46,914 nucleotides of DNA, taken from assembly GCA_017427485.1 (NCBI GenBank), contig JAFRSR010000414.1, positions 1-46,914 of the forward strand, given 5' to 3'. Each line of letters opens with the position of its first letter. Positions within the stretch are counted from its first letter, which is position 1. The DNA is from Kiritimatiellia bacterium (lineage in GTDB: Bacteria > Verrucomicrobiota > Kiritimatiellia > RFP12 > UBA1067). The position numbers and the translations under genes were made by a program. Shown here in pieces: positions 33,836 through 42,451 of this stretch. The notes under the pieces are model-generated. The model did no database searches, was not told the DNA's origin, and worked only from the letters and a program-made list of their open reading frames with translations.

Positions 33836-36800
33836 CTACTTGCCCTCCCGACACGTGGCGGCAAATGAACGGAGCTCGTAGGGCTGCAGGGAGAGCGTCT
33901 CCTTCTGCGCCATCCGCGCGCGCGTCACGAGGTCTTCCGCGCCGGACGGCAACTCCAGCGTCACGCGCGCGGGCGCGTCGCCCGTGTTGATCGCGTAGAG
34001 ATACGTCTTGCCGTCAAACACTTTCCGGCGCACCTTCACAAGCGGATCACCCGCACACGGCACGTCGTCGAATACCACGGCCGGCAAGGCGCGGAACGCC
34101 TGGATGAACGGCACGAGCACGTCCTCGGTGCCGTACGTGCCGATGAGGAATCCGCCCTTCGAGAGCCCCAGCACGTCATGGTAGCGAAACGGCATAGCAT
34201 AGTGTTTCAGCGCCGAACGCCCCGACGGGTTGATCGTCGTGACGCGCCACGGGCACTCCTTCAGCCACGCGCAGGAGAGCGTCTTGCCGGGCTGATCTTT
34301 CGTGATTCTGCCGATGGCGGACTCCCAGTAGCGGTCGTGCTGGTTCACCCACGGAAACGCGGCACCGTCGAGGAGCGTGTAGTCGCCTTTCTTGAAGTAG
34401 AGATTGCGATGCGCGGGCTCGGCCGTTGCGCGGAACTCGCGCCAGCGGCCGTTGTCCTTCGGGTTGGACGGATCCATCGGACCGAACCAGCGGTAGTCCG
34501 CGGGAATCTCCGTCTGGCAGACGATGATGTTCGGCACGTCGGCGAGCAGGCGCACGTCCAGCCCCGCGCGGCGGTTCGCCTCGGGGATGAAGTTCTCCTT
34601 GCCGAAATCGGGATGGCGCCAGTCCGGCAACAGGAACGTGTTGACCATCAGCTTGAGGTCGGGACGCGCCGCGCGCAGCTTCGCCGCGAGCCGACGGTAG
34701 AGATCCGCCACCACGCCGCAGCGCCAGTCGAGCCACGCGTCGTACGCGTGCGCACGGATCCAGTCCGCATACCCCTTCCCGCGCATCGGGTCGTTGCGGT
34801 CGACGGGAATCGTCAGGCCCTTCACGCGCGCGAACGCCTCCACGGCGTAGTCGTTGTACCCTGCGCGCTCGTCGCCGAACCAGGAGAGGGAATGGCGCGT
34901 GAGGTGCAGCACAACGCCCTTGAACGAGGGATGCGCGCGCCCTTCGGCGATGAACGCGTCCACCGCACGCTCCAGCGCAGCCTGCACGTCTGGATGGGCG
35001 ATGTTGAAGTTGGGCGGCGTGCCGTGCCAACCGCCCGGATTGGGACGGCCGTTGTCGAAGATCGAATACGGCGAGGCATGGAGCGAGCCGTCCTCGATCT
35101 TGTCGCGCGTGATGCTATCGCGCGGCAGGATGATGTCGTTCTGGTTGATCGTCGGCATGAAGCCGAGACCTTCCCTGTCGAACTTCGCGTAGTACGCTTT
35201 GCGGTAGGCGGGGGCGTGCACGCGCGGGTTGTACTCGCCGTCCATGAGTCCCCCGTACCACGAACCGGGGTAGGCGAGCAGGTTCTGTCCGGTGTACTTC
35301 ATCGTGGCGGCGATGCGGTCGATCATCGGCCCGACGCGTTCCTCGTTCGTGCCGTCGATGCCGAAGTCGTACCCGATCGCGGGATCCTCAAAGTAGAGCG
35401 CGAAGGTGCGCCGCCAGCCGTCCGCGTTCGCCGCGGGCTCGCAGATGGCGGCCACGGGGAGACGGCCGTTCTTCACCTTGTAGAGGCGAATCGCCGCAAT
35501 CGCCGCCGGCGCGCCGCCGCGCGCCGTCATCGCCGCCAGCGCCACGTCCGATGCGCCGCGCCAATACAGGCAACAGTGCGTGAGGATGCGGCCCGTGTTC
35601 GGATACTCGTCGCCGCACGCCACGCCCTGCTGCAACGCGTAACTCGCGCCCGTCGCGCCGTCCCAGGCGGTCTGCCCGCATCCCTGCACGATCAAGTCCA
35701 TCGTGCGTTTCCGGTCGTCGGGGTAATCGATTTCAAAGACGTACAAAGGCGTTGATTCATCAAGCGTGAACCGATAGGCGAAGCGTCCGTGGACGACCTC
35801 ATCCGTTTCCAAGTACGGCGTGCCGTTCAAGTTGCCGATGCGGCACGCGCCAACCGCGACGAACCGGTTGGAATCGGCGGGGACGTGGTCGAACACGACC
35901 TGTTCCACGAGCTCCAGCTCGCCCGGCACGCCGCCCTTCGCGAGCGGCAGCGCCTCGAACGGGTTGGGCGGGTCGTTCGCGTATTTCGCGCGGTAGTCCG
36001 GCGGGGACGGCGGTTCGGGTTCGCATCCGCCGCCGTCGATGAACAGACGCCTCACCGCGTCGTCGTCGAGCGGCGCGGAATAGATCCGCAGCTCGTCCAT
36101 CGCGCCGTCCATGAACGCGCTGCCGCCGTAGCCGCCCACGAAGAACGTGTCGAACGTGCGCCGATGCGAGAAGGAGAGCGCGCCGGGACGCCCCCCGCGC
36201 GGGGCCTTCGCCGCCGCCTTCATCGCGCCCGACATGCTGCTGTCCGACATCCTTCGCGCGCCCTTGCGTCCGTTGAGATAGATGGACGTGCCCTTCTTCT
36301 CGTCCCATGTGAAGACCACGTGGTTCCATTCGTTCGTGAGGTACGGACGAAGCAGCAGGGTGTAGCTGTCGCCGTCGTCGGACTGGTCGGCGCGCAGACG
36401 CGGACCGTACTTCCAGAACCAGAGCGTACCCGACCCGGCGCGCGGGTTGGCCGTCTGCGTGCAGAGATAGAACCGGCGCTCCTCGCCAGCAGGCATCACG
36501 CCATCCGCGGGCTTGAACCAGAAGCTGACCGTGCCGCGCAAGAGGTTCAGGTTGCCTTCCGTCTTGTAGCCAAGCGCCGTGTTCATCCCCTTCTTCATCT
36601 CCAGAGCCTGTCCGCGCAGACCGGTCACGAACTTCAAGTTACGCGATTTCGGAATGGGATTGGGGTCGCCGCCCGCGACGCCGGCCTTGGCCGTGCCGTC
36701 GAAATCGGCCGCGAAGAGCAGTTCGGGCGGTGGTGGGGGCGGTGTCTTCTCGTACTCACGCACGAACTTCTCCATCCGCGCCTCCAGGCACGCCAACAGC

Positions 36801-37591
36801 TTGTGCGGATTGGACTTGGGGCGCCAGATGAAGTGTCCGCCCTCGTTCGGCTCCTCGTCGTGGCGGTACTCGTAGAAGTCGCAGCGGTTGCCGGCGGCGC
36901 GGTAGGCGTCCGCGAACGCGCGGTGCGAGGCGATGGGCACAACCTGGTCCGTATCGGCGTGCGTGCAGAGAAGCGGCGCCATTCCCTTCCGGATGAGCAG
37001 AATCGGGTTCATGGCCTTCAGGCTCTCTTCCGTCACGCCCTTCCCGAAGAGCGGCACGTAGCGTCCGTGGCGCGTGTGGAAGTCCAACGCGGGATCGCCG
37101 ACGGCCGAGATGGAGATCGCGCCCGCCACGGACTCAGACGGCAGGTTGACGAGCGTCCACAGGACGAGATGCCCGCCCGCCGAACCGCCGGTGATCCAGA
37201 TTTTCTTGTGGAGCAAGCCGTATTTGGCGCGGAAGGCGTCGGAGAGCACGAACTTCGCCGCAGTCACGCAGTCGTCGCCGCAGGCAGGCCACGGGTTCTT
37301 CGCGGAGGCGAGGCGGTACTCGATGTTGAACGCCGCGAAGCCGAGGTCGCGCTGGAAGAACTCGGCGATTCCTGCAATGCTCGGACGATGCGACGCGCTC
37401 CAGCCGCCACCGTGGATCACGAGGATGAGCGGCGTTTCGGGACGCACGTCATCCGGCAGGTAGAGGTCGCCCAGTCCGTCCGCGCCCAGGGCCGGGTCAT
37501 ACGGGATGTCCCGGACCACGCGCGCGGGCGCGGCAACGGCAAGCGCCGCCGCGCAGACGGCGGCGGCAAACGACAGCTTATGCAAGTTCAT
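33836..37591 (-). CDS. Secreted fusion: carbohydrate esterase, LamG domain, glycosidase-like barrel
   Basis: The protein has 1251 residues, with a signal peptide (about 1-21). Residues ~25-285 form an alpha/beta-hydrolase of the esterase/BD-FAE type: oxyanion HGGGW, nucleophile GGSAGG (Ser137), an Asp in HADTDQVVP and a His in GGHFIW. A PPPPPP linker (~287-292) leads to a LamG-like concanavalin domain (~295-525) with WNHVVFTWDEKKGTSIYLNG. The remaining ~700 residues resemble a large glycosidase with a TIM-barrel core (for example GYDFGIDGTNEERVG and FMPTINQNDIILPRD) and a C-terminal beta domain; I cannot name its family. The expected role is deacetylation or deferuloylation of a glycan coupled to its hydrolysis. 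A -10 box seven bases upstream of ATG 37591 suggests a leaderless mRNA. Confidence 0.75.
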   Translation of the reverse strand: MNLHKLSFAAAVCAAALAVAAPARVVRDIPYDPALGADGLGDLYLPDDVRPETPLILVIHGGGWSASHRPSIAGIAEFFQRDLGFAAFNIEYRLASAKNPWPACGDDCVTAAKFVLSDAFRAKYGLLHKKIWITGGSAGGHLVLWTLVNLPSESVAGAISISAVGDPALDFHTRHGRYVPLFGKGVTEESLKAMNPILLIRKGMAPLLCTHADTDQVVPIASHRAFADAYRAAGNRCDFYEYRHDEEPNEGGHFIWRPKSNPHKLLACLEARMEKFVREYEKTPPPPPPELLFAADFDGTAKAGVAGGDPNPIPKSRNLKFVTGLRGQALEMKKGMNTALGYKTEGNLNLLRGTVSFWFKPADGVMPAGEERRFYLCTQTANPRAGSGTLWFWKYGPRLRADQSDDGDSYTLLLRPYLTNEWNHVVFTWDEKKGTSIYLNGRKGARRMSDSSMSGAMKAAAKAPRGGRPGALSFSHRRTFDTFFVGGYGGSAFMDGAMDELRIYSAPLDDDAVRRLFIDGGGCEPEPPSPPDYRAKYANDPPNPFEALPLAKGGVPGELELVEQVVFDHVPADSNRFVAVGACRIGNLNGTPYLETDEVVHGRFAYRFTLDESTPLYVFEIDYPDDRKRTMDLIVQGCGQTAWDGATGASYALQQGVACGDEYPNTGRILTHCCLYWRGASDVALAAMTARGGAPAAIAAIRLYKVKNGRLPVAAICEPAANADGWRRTFALYFEDPAIGYDFGIDGTNEERVGPMIDRIAATMKYTGQNLLAYPGSWYGGLMDGEYNPRVHAPAYRKAYYAKFDREGLGFMPTINQNDIILPRDSITRDKIEDGSLHASPYSIFDNGRPNPGGWHGTPPNFNIAHPDVQAALERAVDAFIAEGRAHPSFKGVVLHLTRHSLSWFGDERAGYNDYAVEAFARVKGLTIPVDRNDPMRGKGYADWIRAHAYDAWLDWRCGVVADLYRRLAAKLRAARPDLKLMVNTFLLPDWRHPDFGKENFIPEANRRAGLDVRLLADVPNIIVCQTEIPADYRWFGPMDPSNPKDNGRWREFRATAEPAHRNLYFKKGDYTLLDGAAFPWVNQHDRYWESAIGRITKDQPGKTLSCAWLKECPWRVTTINPSGRSALKHYAMPFRYHDVLGLSKGGFLIGTYGTEDVLVPFIQAFRALPAVVFDDVPCAGDPLVKVRRKVFDGKTYLYAINTGDAPARVTLELPSGAEDLVTRARMAQKETLSLQPYELRSFAATCREGK

Positions 37592-37597
37592 GCCCTT

Positions 37598-37606
37598 ATC
37601 CTACCA
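37598..37606 (-). promoter_or_regulatory. Extended -10 promoter of the esterase-LamG fusion gene
   Basis: Minus-strand TGGTAGGAT has its -10 at 37598-37603. ATG 37591 follows seven bases later, so the transcript would be leaderless or nearly so. Confidence 0.45.
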
Positions 37607-37678
37607 AACATCCGAACGGATGTCATTGGAAATTCCAACCCTCGCGTAATCAGTCAGCAGTCGGGGGCACTGCCATGT

Positions 37679-37728
37679 CTGCCGACGGCAACACGGAGGT
37701 CACGGAGATATACGGAGACAGGGAGATT
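37679..37728 (+). repeat. CACGGAG-type repeat, copy 2
   Basis: CTGCCGACGGCAACACGGAG continues with CACGGAGATA and TACGGAGACAGGGAGATT. It matches copy 1 (22671-22719, minus strand) at most positions. With copy 3 it forms an inverted pair about 94 bp apart. The 286-bp gap between the two flanking genes otherwise shows no gene. Confidence 0.75.
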
Positions 37729-37821
37729 GTTATGGAGAGAATGCTTCGCGAAAAACAACAGCAACGTCTAACTGATTGAGAGGGTTTGTCATTCTCGTGT
37801 GCAAAACAAAACTCCAAAATG

Positions 37822-37869
37822 ATCTCCCTGTCTCCTTACAATCTCCCAATCTCCGTGCTAGCGCCGCAG
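37822..37869 (-). repeat. CACGGAG-type repeat, copy 3 (diverged)
   Basis: The minus strand reads CTGCGGCGCTAGCACGGAG, then a shifted GGGAGATTG unit, and ends GGAGACAGGGAGAT. It is inverted relative to copy 2. It lies just downstream of the GH32-like gene and could act in transcription termination. Confidence 0.6.
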
Positions 37870-37877
37870 GCCACCCC

Positions 37878-39950
37878 CTATCGCTTGCCGATTACACCGT
37901 CGCGCAGGGTCTTGTGTCCGGGCGAGCCGCCGGCGAGGTAGCCGCGGCTTTCGCCGCCCGGCCCCGCAAACCAGAACGCGTACAGCTGCGTCTCGCGCGC
38001 ATGGAAGCGGAGGCGGATCGGCTTCCCGCGCAAGGGCGCGAGGGAGCCGCCCTTCCAGCGAAGTTCCGCCCGGGTCGCGTTCACGGCAAGCTGTTCCGCA
38101 TCGTCCAGGCCGAAACCCGGAAGCGCATTTCTGTCGACGTCGAGGATCTCCGCGCGGAGCGAGCCGCCGGTCGAATTCGCGTTGACGAAGAGGCGGTCGC
38201 CGGTCGCGAAGGTCAGCGGACGCGTGGTGAGCGTGGCCGGACGCGCCCCGCTGTCCATCGAGGCGAAGCCGTCGCGCCGGATGCGCGCGATCCCGCACGA
38301 GGCGTTGCAGTACATCCCGCTCCGGTTCTTCCGCGAGGTGTCGCCCGCGAAGCCGGTGTAGTAGAACCACAGCTCATCCCCCACCACGAGGCAGAGCGCC
38401 GAATTGGAATGGAGATACCCGCGATCCCAGGTGCCGGCCTTCCGCGAGGCGCCGATGAAGGGCGAGCGGTCGTCGGGACGCGACCAATGGAATCCGTCGC
38501 GGCTGAACGCCAGATGGATCTCCGTCATCTTGGGGACGCCTTCCCGCTCGCAGAATCCGTTTTCGGGCCCCTGCATGATCGTGGCCGCGCCGAGCATGAG
38601 CGACTCGTACGCCACCGCGTCGAAGTTGTACAGGGCCGGCGTGAACTTCTCGCCCTTCCGCTCGGGGAAGGCATAGAAGAAACACTCGCCCGGCTGGTCG
38701 CGGTCGTCCGCGCGCAACCACTTCACGTGCGTCCTCAGGTTCGCCATCGCGCGGAAATCCGGCGACTCCACGTATTCGCGGCTGCGGGCGTGCCACCCCG
38801 AACGGTCGCTCAGCACCCACACCTTGCGGAACGGGTTGTAGTGTATCGTGGAGCGGTCGCCCTTCGACGTATTCGGGATCGGGTCGCCCCAGTCCGTCCC
38901 GTTGCGCGAGAGGAAATACTCGCCGCCCTGCGGACGCGACCAGACCAGCATCTTGAAGCGGTAGCCGTCCGGCGCGTCGGGATCCAGCACCACGGACGCC
39001 GAATCGCGCCGTCCCTTGTACGGAATGACGCGGTTCGTTCCCTTCTCCGCCTTGAGTTCGGGACGGATCCAGTCCACCCCGTTCGTGCTGTAGGCGTAGC
39101 CCGTGCCGTCAAACCACCCCGCGCAGTACCACATCTTGAAAAGGCCGTCCGCCCCGTCGTACCAGACGCCGCCGCTGAACGGCGCGGCCATCGGGCAGGT
39201 CTTGTGCGGCAACCCCATCTCCAGCGGCGTCTCCGGTTTCATCACCGGATTGCGAGGATCCTTCGCGGCCTTGTGCCATGTGCGGGTCATGGTGGTGCTG
39301 TCGATCAGGAAGTCGTCGACGAACAACTGCCGGCCGATCTCCGCGTTGATCACCGCCGGCGGATGCTTTAGGTACGGGACGGGCAACGGCGAGTTGCCGT
39401 ATGCGGCCATGTTCGCGCGGTCTTCCGGATCGACGGGCAGCTCGATGTTGTTGTAGAGCCGTTCGGTCTTCACCGCGCCCTGCGGCTGGACAGACGACGC
39501 AGGATCGAACGCAACGGGAATGCAATACTTCCCGAATGCAATCCTCTCGCCCTTCTTCACCGGCTTCCGGTAGGTCAGCATGCGGTCGATCGCGTTGTTC
39601 CCGAAGAGCTGGAACACGCCGATCTCCTCCACGCGCCGGAATCCGGCCTTCTCCAGCGCGTCCGCGCACGAGGCGGACTTGGGCACACGCTGCGGCGTCA
39701 CGACCGTCAGCTCGCCGTCCTGCGCCACCACATAGCGCAACCCCATGATCGACCCGCGCAGAAACGGCTTTCCCTCAAACGCCTTCGGAACCTCCGCAAG
39801 CTTGTACACCCGGTCGGAAAAGAGCAGTACGCCTTTCACGAACCGATCCGGCTCCGCGTCCGCGCGATAGTGGATCAAGGCCGGCCCGCCCCACGCCGCG
39901 CATGCGGCCACAACCGCAAACGCAACGCTTAAAAAAAGCCTAGCATTCAT
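37878..39950 (-). CDS. Secreted GH32/GH43-like five-bladed propeller protein
   Basis: This 690-residue protein has a signal peptide (about 1-21: MNARLFLSVAFAVVAACAAW). A beta-rich N-terminal domain (~30-190) leads to a five-bladed propeller resembling GH32/GH43/GH130 enzymes. INAEIGRQLFVDDFLID opens it, then NPVMKPETP, GVWYDGADGLFKMWYCA, RDSASVVLDPDAPDGYRFKML and SRDGFHWSRPDD. The C-terminal ~130 residues look like a GH32-type sandwich. Substrate unknown. An ATG at 39989 overlaps the RhuM stop (ATGA) and would add 13 residues before the signal; ATG 39950 gives a normal signal peptide, so I use it. Either way it follows RhuM closely and may depend on its promoter. Confidence 0.7.
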   Translation of the reverse strand: MNARLFLSVAFAVVAACAAWGGPALIHYRADAEPDRFVKGVLLFSDRVYKLAEVPKAFEGKPFLRGSIMGLRYVVAQDGELTVVTPQRVPKSASCADALEKAGFRRVEEIGVFQLFGNNAIDRMLTYRKPVKKGERIAFGKYCIPVAFDPASSVQPQGAVKTERLYNNIELPVDPEDRANMAAYGNSPLPVPYLKHPPAVINAEIGRQLFVDDFLIDSTTMTRTWHKAAKDPRNPVMKPETPLEMGLPHKTCPMAAPFSGGVWYDGADGLFKMWYCAGWFDGTGYAYSTNGVDWIRPELKAEKGTNRVIPYKGRRDSASVVLDPDAPDGYRFKMLVWSRPQGGEYFLSRNGTDWGDPIPNTSKGDRSTIHYNPFRKVWVLSDRSGWHARSREYVESPDFRAMANLRTHVKWLRADDRDQPGECFFYAFPERKGEKFTPALYNFDAVAYESLMLGAATIMQGPENGFCEREGVPKMTEIHLAFSRDGFHWSRPDDRSPFIGASRKAGTWDRGYLHSNSALCLVVGDELWFYYTGFAGDTSRKNRSGMYCNASCGIARIRRDGFASMDSGARPATLTTRPLTFATGDRLFVNANSTGGSLRAEILDVDRNALPGFGLDDAEQLAVNATRAELRWKGGSLAPLRGKPIRLRFHARETQLYAFWFAGPGGESRGYLAGGSPGHKTLRDGVIGKR

Positions 39951-39985
39951 TTGAAACCGTTCCACCGATCCGGCGTTGAAAATGG

Positions 39986-40507
39986 TCATGGATTAAATCC
40001 GATCGGCTTGCGGTTCGCCGGCAGAGCGGGCATGAGCGTGTAGATGATCGTATCGATGGAACGCTCGGCGGCGGTCATCCGCTTCTCAAGCTTGCCGATT
40101 CTCCGGTCGCGCACCAGCCCGCGCAGCAGATACTCCTTGAGGACTCGCGTCGCCCACTGGCGGAACTTGACGCCGCGAATTGAATTGACACGATAGCCGA
40201 CTGATATTATCGCGTCCAGATTGTAGAACTTCTGTATTCTGGAGATGCGCCGTCCTCCCTCGATTTGAACTTGTAAAAAATCTTTACAAGTTGAAACCGC
40301 CTCCAGTTCTCCGTTTTTGTATATTTCATGGAGATGATACGTAATGTTCTGCGGTGCACACCCGAACAGCAACCCCATCTGCTTTTGTGTCAGCCAGATC
40401 GTCTCGTCCTCCAGCCAAACGTCAAGCTGCGGCATTCCGGCCTCATCGAACTTCACGACCTCGCCGGCTTCAACCGCTGCTTTCTTTTGTTTCTTCGGCT
40501 TCTTCAT
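39986..40507 (-). CDS. RhuM-family protein (short form)
   Basis: The 173-residue protein matches the RhuM (virulence RhuM) family: DVWLEDETIWLTQKQMGLLFGCAPQNITYHLHEIYKNGEL (~30-70) is a helix-turn-helix-like segment. Then come FYNLDAIISVGYRVNS and FRQWATRVLKEYLLRG, the family's hallmark. Relatives are usually ~300 or more residues, so the C-terminal half is missing. Function is not established; members occur on phages, plasmids and islands. The gene is visibly more AT-rich than its neighbours, consistent with transfer. It carries the same promoter-leader cassette as the nuclease gene at 45667-46596. It sits between two glycan enzyme genes. Confidence 0.8.
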   Translation of the reverse strand: MKKPKKQKKAAVEAGEVVKFDEAGMPQLDVWLEDETIWLTQKQMGLLFGCAPQNITYHLHEIYKNGELEAVSTCKDFLQVQIEGGRRISRIQKFYNLDAIISVGYRVNSIRGVKFRQWATRVLKEYLLRGLVRDRRIGKLEKRMTAAERSIDTIIYTLMPALPANRKPIGFNP

Positions 40508-40589
40508 CTAGACCTCGCTTCCCGTTTGAGGGAGCAACGCCCCTTCCAGAAAACATCGATATGATACCACATCCCGCCGACGCGTTCAA
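40508..40589 (-). promoter_or_regulatory. Cassette promoter and structured leader, copy A (RhuM)
   Basis: The minus strand has a -35 TTGAAC (40584-40589), a 17-bp spacer and an extended -10 TGGTATCAT (-10 at 40561-40566). The ~47-nt leader contains a 5-bp hairpin GGGGC-GUU-GCUCC (40531-40543), then an AACGGGAAGCGAGGTC ribosome-binding region. 22 bp (40558-40579) are identical to copy B at 46650-46671. Confidence 0.7.
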
Positions 40590-40593
40590 GCGG

Positions 40594-42399
40594 TCAGCGG
40601 ACGACGATGTAGTCGCGTGCGGGCACGGTCACGCCGTCAGCGGTCTGCGGCGCGTCGGCGTAGTTGACGTAGACGCGCGCGCCGTTCGAGTAGGTCGTGC
40701 GCACGAGGTCCTTGCCGAGGATGTCGTGCCGGTCCATGAAGTGGTACTGCAAGTCGCTGCGGCGCGCGTAGTCGTCCGCCCCCTCCTTGATCACGCGCAC
40801 GCTCTCGGCCAGCTCCTCGGGCGTGCCGCAGTGGATGTCGGGCTCGCCCGGACGGTTCCAGCGTCCGTAGTAGTAGAACGTGGGGCGGTTGCCGTACTCG
40901 GCGGCGCAGAGGCGGTAGCGCCACTTGTCGGGCTTCGCCTCGATGTTCCACATCGTGCGGAACGGGGTGGAGAGGACGATGCCGTGGTAGACGAGCTGCC
41001 AGAACGGCACGTAGCGGTCGATCATCGGATGCCACTTCTTGCCGGAGGGCAGGTCGTTGAAGGGATCGGCGAAGACGACGGTGAGGGCGCTATCGACCGC
41101 GCCGATGCACCAGTCGAAGCCGCCCTCCGACGCGCTGCCGCCGAAGGCCGCGGACTGCAGGCGCAGGATGGCCTTCTCCCACACGGCGCGCTCGGCCGTG
41201 TTGAGCGGGTGGCGGGGGTCGGTGCAGGCGAAGAGCGGACGCGAAGACGTGACGTCGATGTAGCCGAGACCGTGGAAACCGAGCGCCTTCATCGCCGCCG
41301 TGTGCTTGATGGCGTACTTCTCGTAAGCGCGGCGCGGGCACACGCGGAAGCAGCGTCCGCCGCTCCACGCCTCGCGCTTCGCGTCGGTCATCGTGCCGTC
41401 GTCCTTGCGGTCCTGGCAGTATTCGAAGTCGAAGGTGTCGGCGATCAGGTAGGCGTCTCGGTAGTTGGCGTGCCCCACCATGGGATGCCCCTTCGCGAGC
41501 GAATAGGCGATGAGCTCGCGGAGCTTCGTCTCGCCGCCGAGGAGAGGCTCCACGGGGAACATCTGCGGCCAGCGGCCGTCGTGTCCGCGGTAGTTCCAGC
41601 CCACGAGGCAGTACTCGGCCTTTCCGACGCCGGCCGCGTCACACGCGTCGATGATGTCCTTCACGCGGTCGAAGGTGACGTAGGCCGTGACGGGCGGCTC
41701 GTCCAGCTCGGTCTGGTCGGGCACGGGGCTCGGCGCCGGCTTCCAGGCCTGGCGGATGCGAATCTCCGGCGCCTGCACGGCGTAGGCCAGCGCCGAGTTG
41801 GTCTTGACGCGCTCGGCGATCGGACGGCACGCGCCGCGCGCGAGCTGGTGGCGGCGGTAGGCGCGCGCCATGCCGGAATAGTCGGCGTCGCCGCCGGAGA
41901 GGAACACGTAGTCGACCGCGATGTCCTCGTAGGCGTGCGCGACATCCATGTCGAACGAGACGAAGCACGAATAGACGCCCTTCTTCGCGTTCGCCACGAG
42001 GGAGAAGTCGTACTTCATGCCCGTCACGATCGCCACGAACGCCGTATGCGGCGTCTTCATGCCGTAGAGGGGCATGGGGAACCAGTTCTTGTGGATGGCG
42101 TAATTGCAATTGTCGAGGCGGAACGTGCAGAGCGCGCCGGACGGCGTGACGTAGTAGCCCTCCTCGCCCTTCCGCGCGACGGAGAAGGCGGGCTTCACGC
42201 TCACGCACACGGCGTCGGACGGGATGCGCGCGCGCGGCCACACGAACCGCGCCATGCCGTCCGTCACCTCCACCTTCACGTTCTCGACGGCGCGCGCGCC
42301 GCCCTGCCGCACCGTCTCCACGGCGATGTCGACCGTCTCGCCTGATGCCACCACCGCAACCAGGACCACGGCCACAAAAGATAACTTTCGCATTTTCAT
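40594..42399 (-). CDS. Secreted DUF5696-like glycosidase family protein
   Basis: This 601-residue protein has a signal peptide (about 1-20). The sequence fits DUF5696-type proteins related to GH101-like barrels: an N-terminal beta domain, then a barrel. The barrel has DIIDACDAAGVGKAEYCLVGWNYRGHDGRWPQMFPVEP, AYSLAKGHPMVGHANY and GFHGLGYIDVTSS. Late segments HGIVLSTPFRTMWNIE and a C-terminal ARVYVNYAD..VTVPARDYIVV fit the family's end. GH101 enzymes release the core-1 O-glycan from mucins; a similar target would suit the sialidase locus, but this is inference. Start ATG 42399 has GAGAG upstream and a promoter ~30 bp away. Confidence 0.65.
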   Translation of the reverse strand: MKMRKLSFVAVVLVAVVASGETVDIAVETVRQGGARAVENVKVEVTDGMARFVWPRARIPSDAVCVSVKPAFSVARKGEEGYYVTPSGALCTFRLDNCNYAIHKNWFPMPLYGMKTPHTAFVAIVTGMKYDFSLVANAKKGVYSCFVSFDMDVAHAYEDIAVDYVFLSGGDADYSGMARAYRRHQLARGACRPIAERVKTNSALAYAVQAPEIRIRQAWKPAPSPVPDQTELDEPPVTAYVTFDRVKDIIDACDAAGVGKAEYCLVGWNYRGHDGRWPQMFPVEPLLGGETKLRELIAYSLAKGHPMVGHANYRDAYLIADTFDFEYCQDRKDDGTMTDAKREAWSGGRCFRVCPRRAYEKYAIKHTAAMKALGFHGLGYIDVTSSRPLFACTDPRHPLNTAERAVWEKAILRLQSAAFGGSASEGGFDWCIGAVDSALTVVFADPFNDLPSGKKWHPMIDRYVPFWQLVYHGIVLSTPFRTMWNIEAKPDKWRYRLCAAEYGNRPTFYYYGRWNRPGEPDIHCGTPEELAESVRVIKEGADDYARRSDLQYHFMDRHDILGKDLVRTTYSNGARVYVNYADAPQTADGVTVPARDYIVVR

Positions 42400-42426
42400 G
42401 ACTCTCTTCCAATTTTACATGCACCC

Positions 42427-42435
42427 ATCATACCA
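42427..42435 (-). promoter_or_regulatory. Extended -10 promoter of the DUF5696-like gene
   Basis: Minus-strand TGGTATGAT has its -10 at 42427-42432, within GGAGTGTGGTATGAT. The leader is ~20-28 nt. It follows the ATPase stop directly, so the two genes are separately transcribed. Confidence 0.55.
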
Positions 42436-42451
42436 CACTCCAGCCGCCGAC

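Noticed and set aside
37592..37877. Possible CRISPR array in the 286-bp gap
   Set aside because: The repeats are inverted, diverged and only two, without equal spacers; no cas gene is visible anywhere in the window.
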